This document shows, one piece after another, positions 63,490 through 64,000 of a stretch of DNA of 64,000 nucleotides. A program made the position numbers and the translations under genes. This stretch comes from Actinomycetota bacterium (lineage in GTDB: Bacteria > Actinomycetota > Actinomycetes > S36-B12 > UBA5976). The stretch spans positions 28,797 to 92,796 of the forward strand of contig WLPX01000005.1 of assembly GCA_009698575.1 (NCBI GenBank), written 5' to 3'. Under the pieces are notes generated by a model. The model was not told the DNA's origin, made no database searches, and was given only the letters and a program-made list of their open reading frames with translations. Numbering within the stretch: position 1 is the first letter of the stretch; every line of letters begins with the position of its first letter.

Positions 63490-63563
63490 TATGCTAAATT
63501 TAGAAACTCAAGATACGAAGCCTCGTGGATTGATCGCTTATCCGCAGATCTCCAGGAGGCAAG
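63490..63563 (+). promoter_or_regulatory. metF promoter and structured leader
   Basis: TATGCT (63490-63495) is a plausible -10, giving a leader of about 60 bases. In it GCCTC (63520-63524) can pair with GAGGC (63556-63560), covering most of the ribosome-binding site AGGAGG (63554-63559). An inner stem GTGGAT/ATCCGC (63525-63530 with 63540-63545) strengthens the fold. It matches no riboswitch class I recognise. Confidence 0.5.
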
Positions 63564-64000
63564 TTGTCAGCCGACACCGCACCCACAATTTCGTTTGAAT
63601 TTTTCCCAGCAAAAGACGAAGCAGCCGAAGCCAACCTCTGGAATGCTATCGCTGATTTGCAGCAATACCAGCCCGACTTTGTCTCAATGACTTATGGCGC
63701 CGGCGGCGGTACGCGCGATCGCACTGTACGTATCGCTTCGGAATTCATTGCGCGAACTGGAGTTCCAGTTATTGGTCACTTAACCTGCGTGGGATCGACT
63801 AGAGATGAACTCAAAGAAATTCTTGAGCAGTACAAGTCGGAAGGCTTTCACGGCGTACTTGCTTTGCGCGGAGATCCCGTAGGCGGGCCTACTGCCCCAT
63901 GGGTAACCACGCCCGGAGGTTTTGATTTTGCTGACCAACTGGTTGCATTAGCTGCAGATGTTGGTGGCTTTTCAATTGGAGTTGCCGCTTTTCCTGACGT
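63564..64000 (+). CDS. metF: methylenetetrahydrofolate reductase (partial)
   Basis: The first 145 codons of MetF, cut by the window end. The flavoprotein reduces methylene- to methyl-tetrahydrofolate for methionine synthesis. ISFEFFPAKDEAAEANLW, PDFVSMTYGAGGGTRDRT, VIGHLTCVGSTRDEL and VLALRGDP are the family's folate and FAD contacts. The start is a TTG four bases after AGGAGG, a close spacing. It connects to B12 use if the methionine synthase is MetH, which is not seen here. Confidence 0.93.
   Translation, partial: MSADTAPTISFEFFPAKDEAAEANLWNAIADLQQYQPDFVSMTYGAGGGTRDRTVRIASEFIARTGVPVIGHLTCVGSTRDELKEILEQYKSEGFHGVLALRGDPVGGPTAPWVTTPGGFDFADQLVALAADVGGFSIGVAAFPD

Noticed and set aside
63490..63563. 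Known SAM or SAH riboswitch before metF
   Set aside because: The leader is too short and lacks the conserved cores of the classes I know; only a simple Shine-Dalgarno-covering fold is supported.
1..64000. tRNA, rRNA, transposase or phage genes
   Set aside because: I looked for T-loop-like motifs, ribosomal RNA stretches, transposase and integrase domains and found no convincing candidate by eye.

Overview
The window reads as a chromosomal segment of a small-genome, moderate-GC actinobacterium. The evidence is a cytochrome bcc-aa3 branch with the actinobacterial subunit IV CtaF, a PimB'-type mannosyltransferase, a long-N-terminus methionine aminopeptidase, MurT/GatD, a DnaQ-UvrC fusion, DUF3043 and DUF4191 proteins, and two type I glutamine synthetases with GlnE. 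From memory, the backbone is collinear with Mycobacterium tuberculosis Rv2188c-Rv2225 (pimB', trpD, ctaE-qcrCAB, ctaC, adoK, erpA, glxK, DUF3043, gcvT, pepA, dlaT, lipB, lipA, DUF4191, glnA1, glnE, glnA2, panB). Base composition is far below that of mycobacteria, genes are tightly packed and many starts look leaderless. A freshwater acI/Nanopelagicales-type organism fits, but that is inference. I saw no tRNA, rRNA, CRISPR array, insertion sequence or prophage.

Layout. 1-4.9 kb: pimB', a small Cys-rich protein, a repair-type DnaQ-UvrC fusion behind a striking four-copy 31-bp repeat, trpD and an atypical receiver protein. 5-14 kb: ctaE-qcrC-qcrA-qcrB on the plus strand facing ctaC-ctaD-ctaF on the minus strand, with murT-gatD between. 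14-18.4 kb: aat, adoK, erpA, glycerate kinase, DUF3043 protein. 18.4-21.4 kb: a cobalamin riboswitch and btuF-btuC-btuD. 21.5-30.3 kb: aquaporin, gcvT, pepA, lpd, sucB, an SDR-type epimerase and an FAD enzyme. 30.3-37.7 kb: S51 peptidase, MMPL transporter, lipB, lipA, DUF4191 and small membrane proteins, deacetylase, RDD protein. 37.7-39.4 kb: glnA1 behind a GlnR-type operator. 39.4-50 kb: an accessory block (S9 peptidase, solitary ectoine synthase, aldo-keto reductase, GNAT, two MFS pumps, XRE regulator, Nramp-like transporter, BioY, ornithine-cyclodeaminase family) separating glnA1 from glnE. 50-57.8 kb: glnE, a glutamine amidotransferase, glnA2, nadE, panB. 57.8-64 kb: an AT-rich island, a histone-H1-like protein, map, a MarR regulator, tgt with a convergent queuosine-precursor transporter, an MFS pump and the start of metF.

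Functional links: respiration (ctaC-F, qcrCAB); lipoate synthesis (lipB, lipA) feeding the lipoylated E2 protein SucB and its partner Lpd; nitrogen control (GlnR box, glnA1, glnE, glnA2); vitamin salvage and use (B12 uptake, BioY, nadE, panB); queuosine salvage (tgt plus transporter).

The most interesting non-coding signals are: four 31-bp repeats ending in a match to the PafBC/RecA-independent DNA-damage promoter; a complete four-part GlnR operator; two divergent leaderless promoters whose -10 boxes overlap inside a 24-bp gap; a repeated structured element between nadE and panB; Shine-Dalgarno-sequestering leaders on btuF and metF; and an AT-rich island upstream of the H1-like gene.
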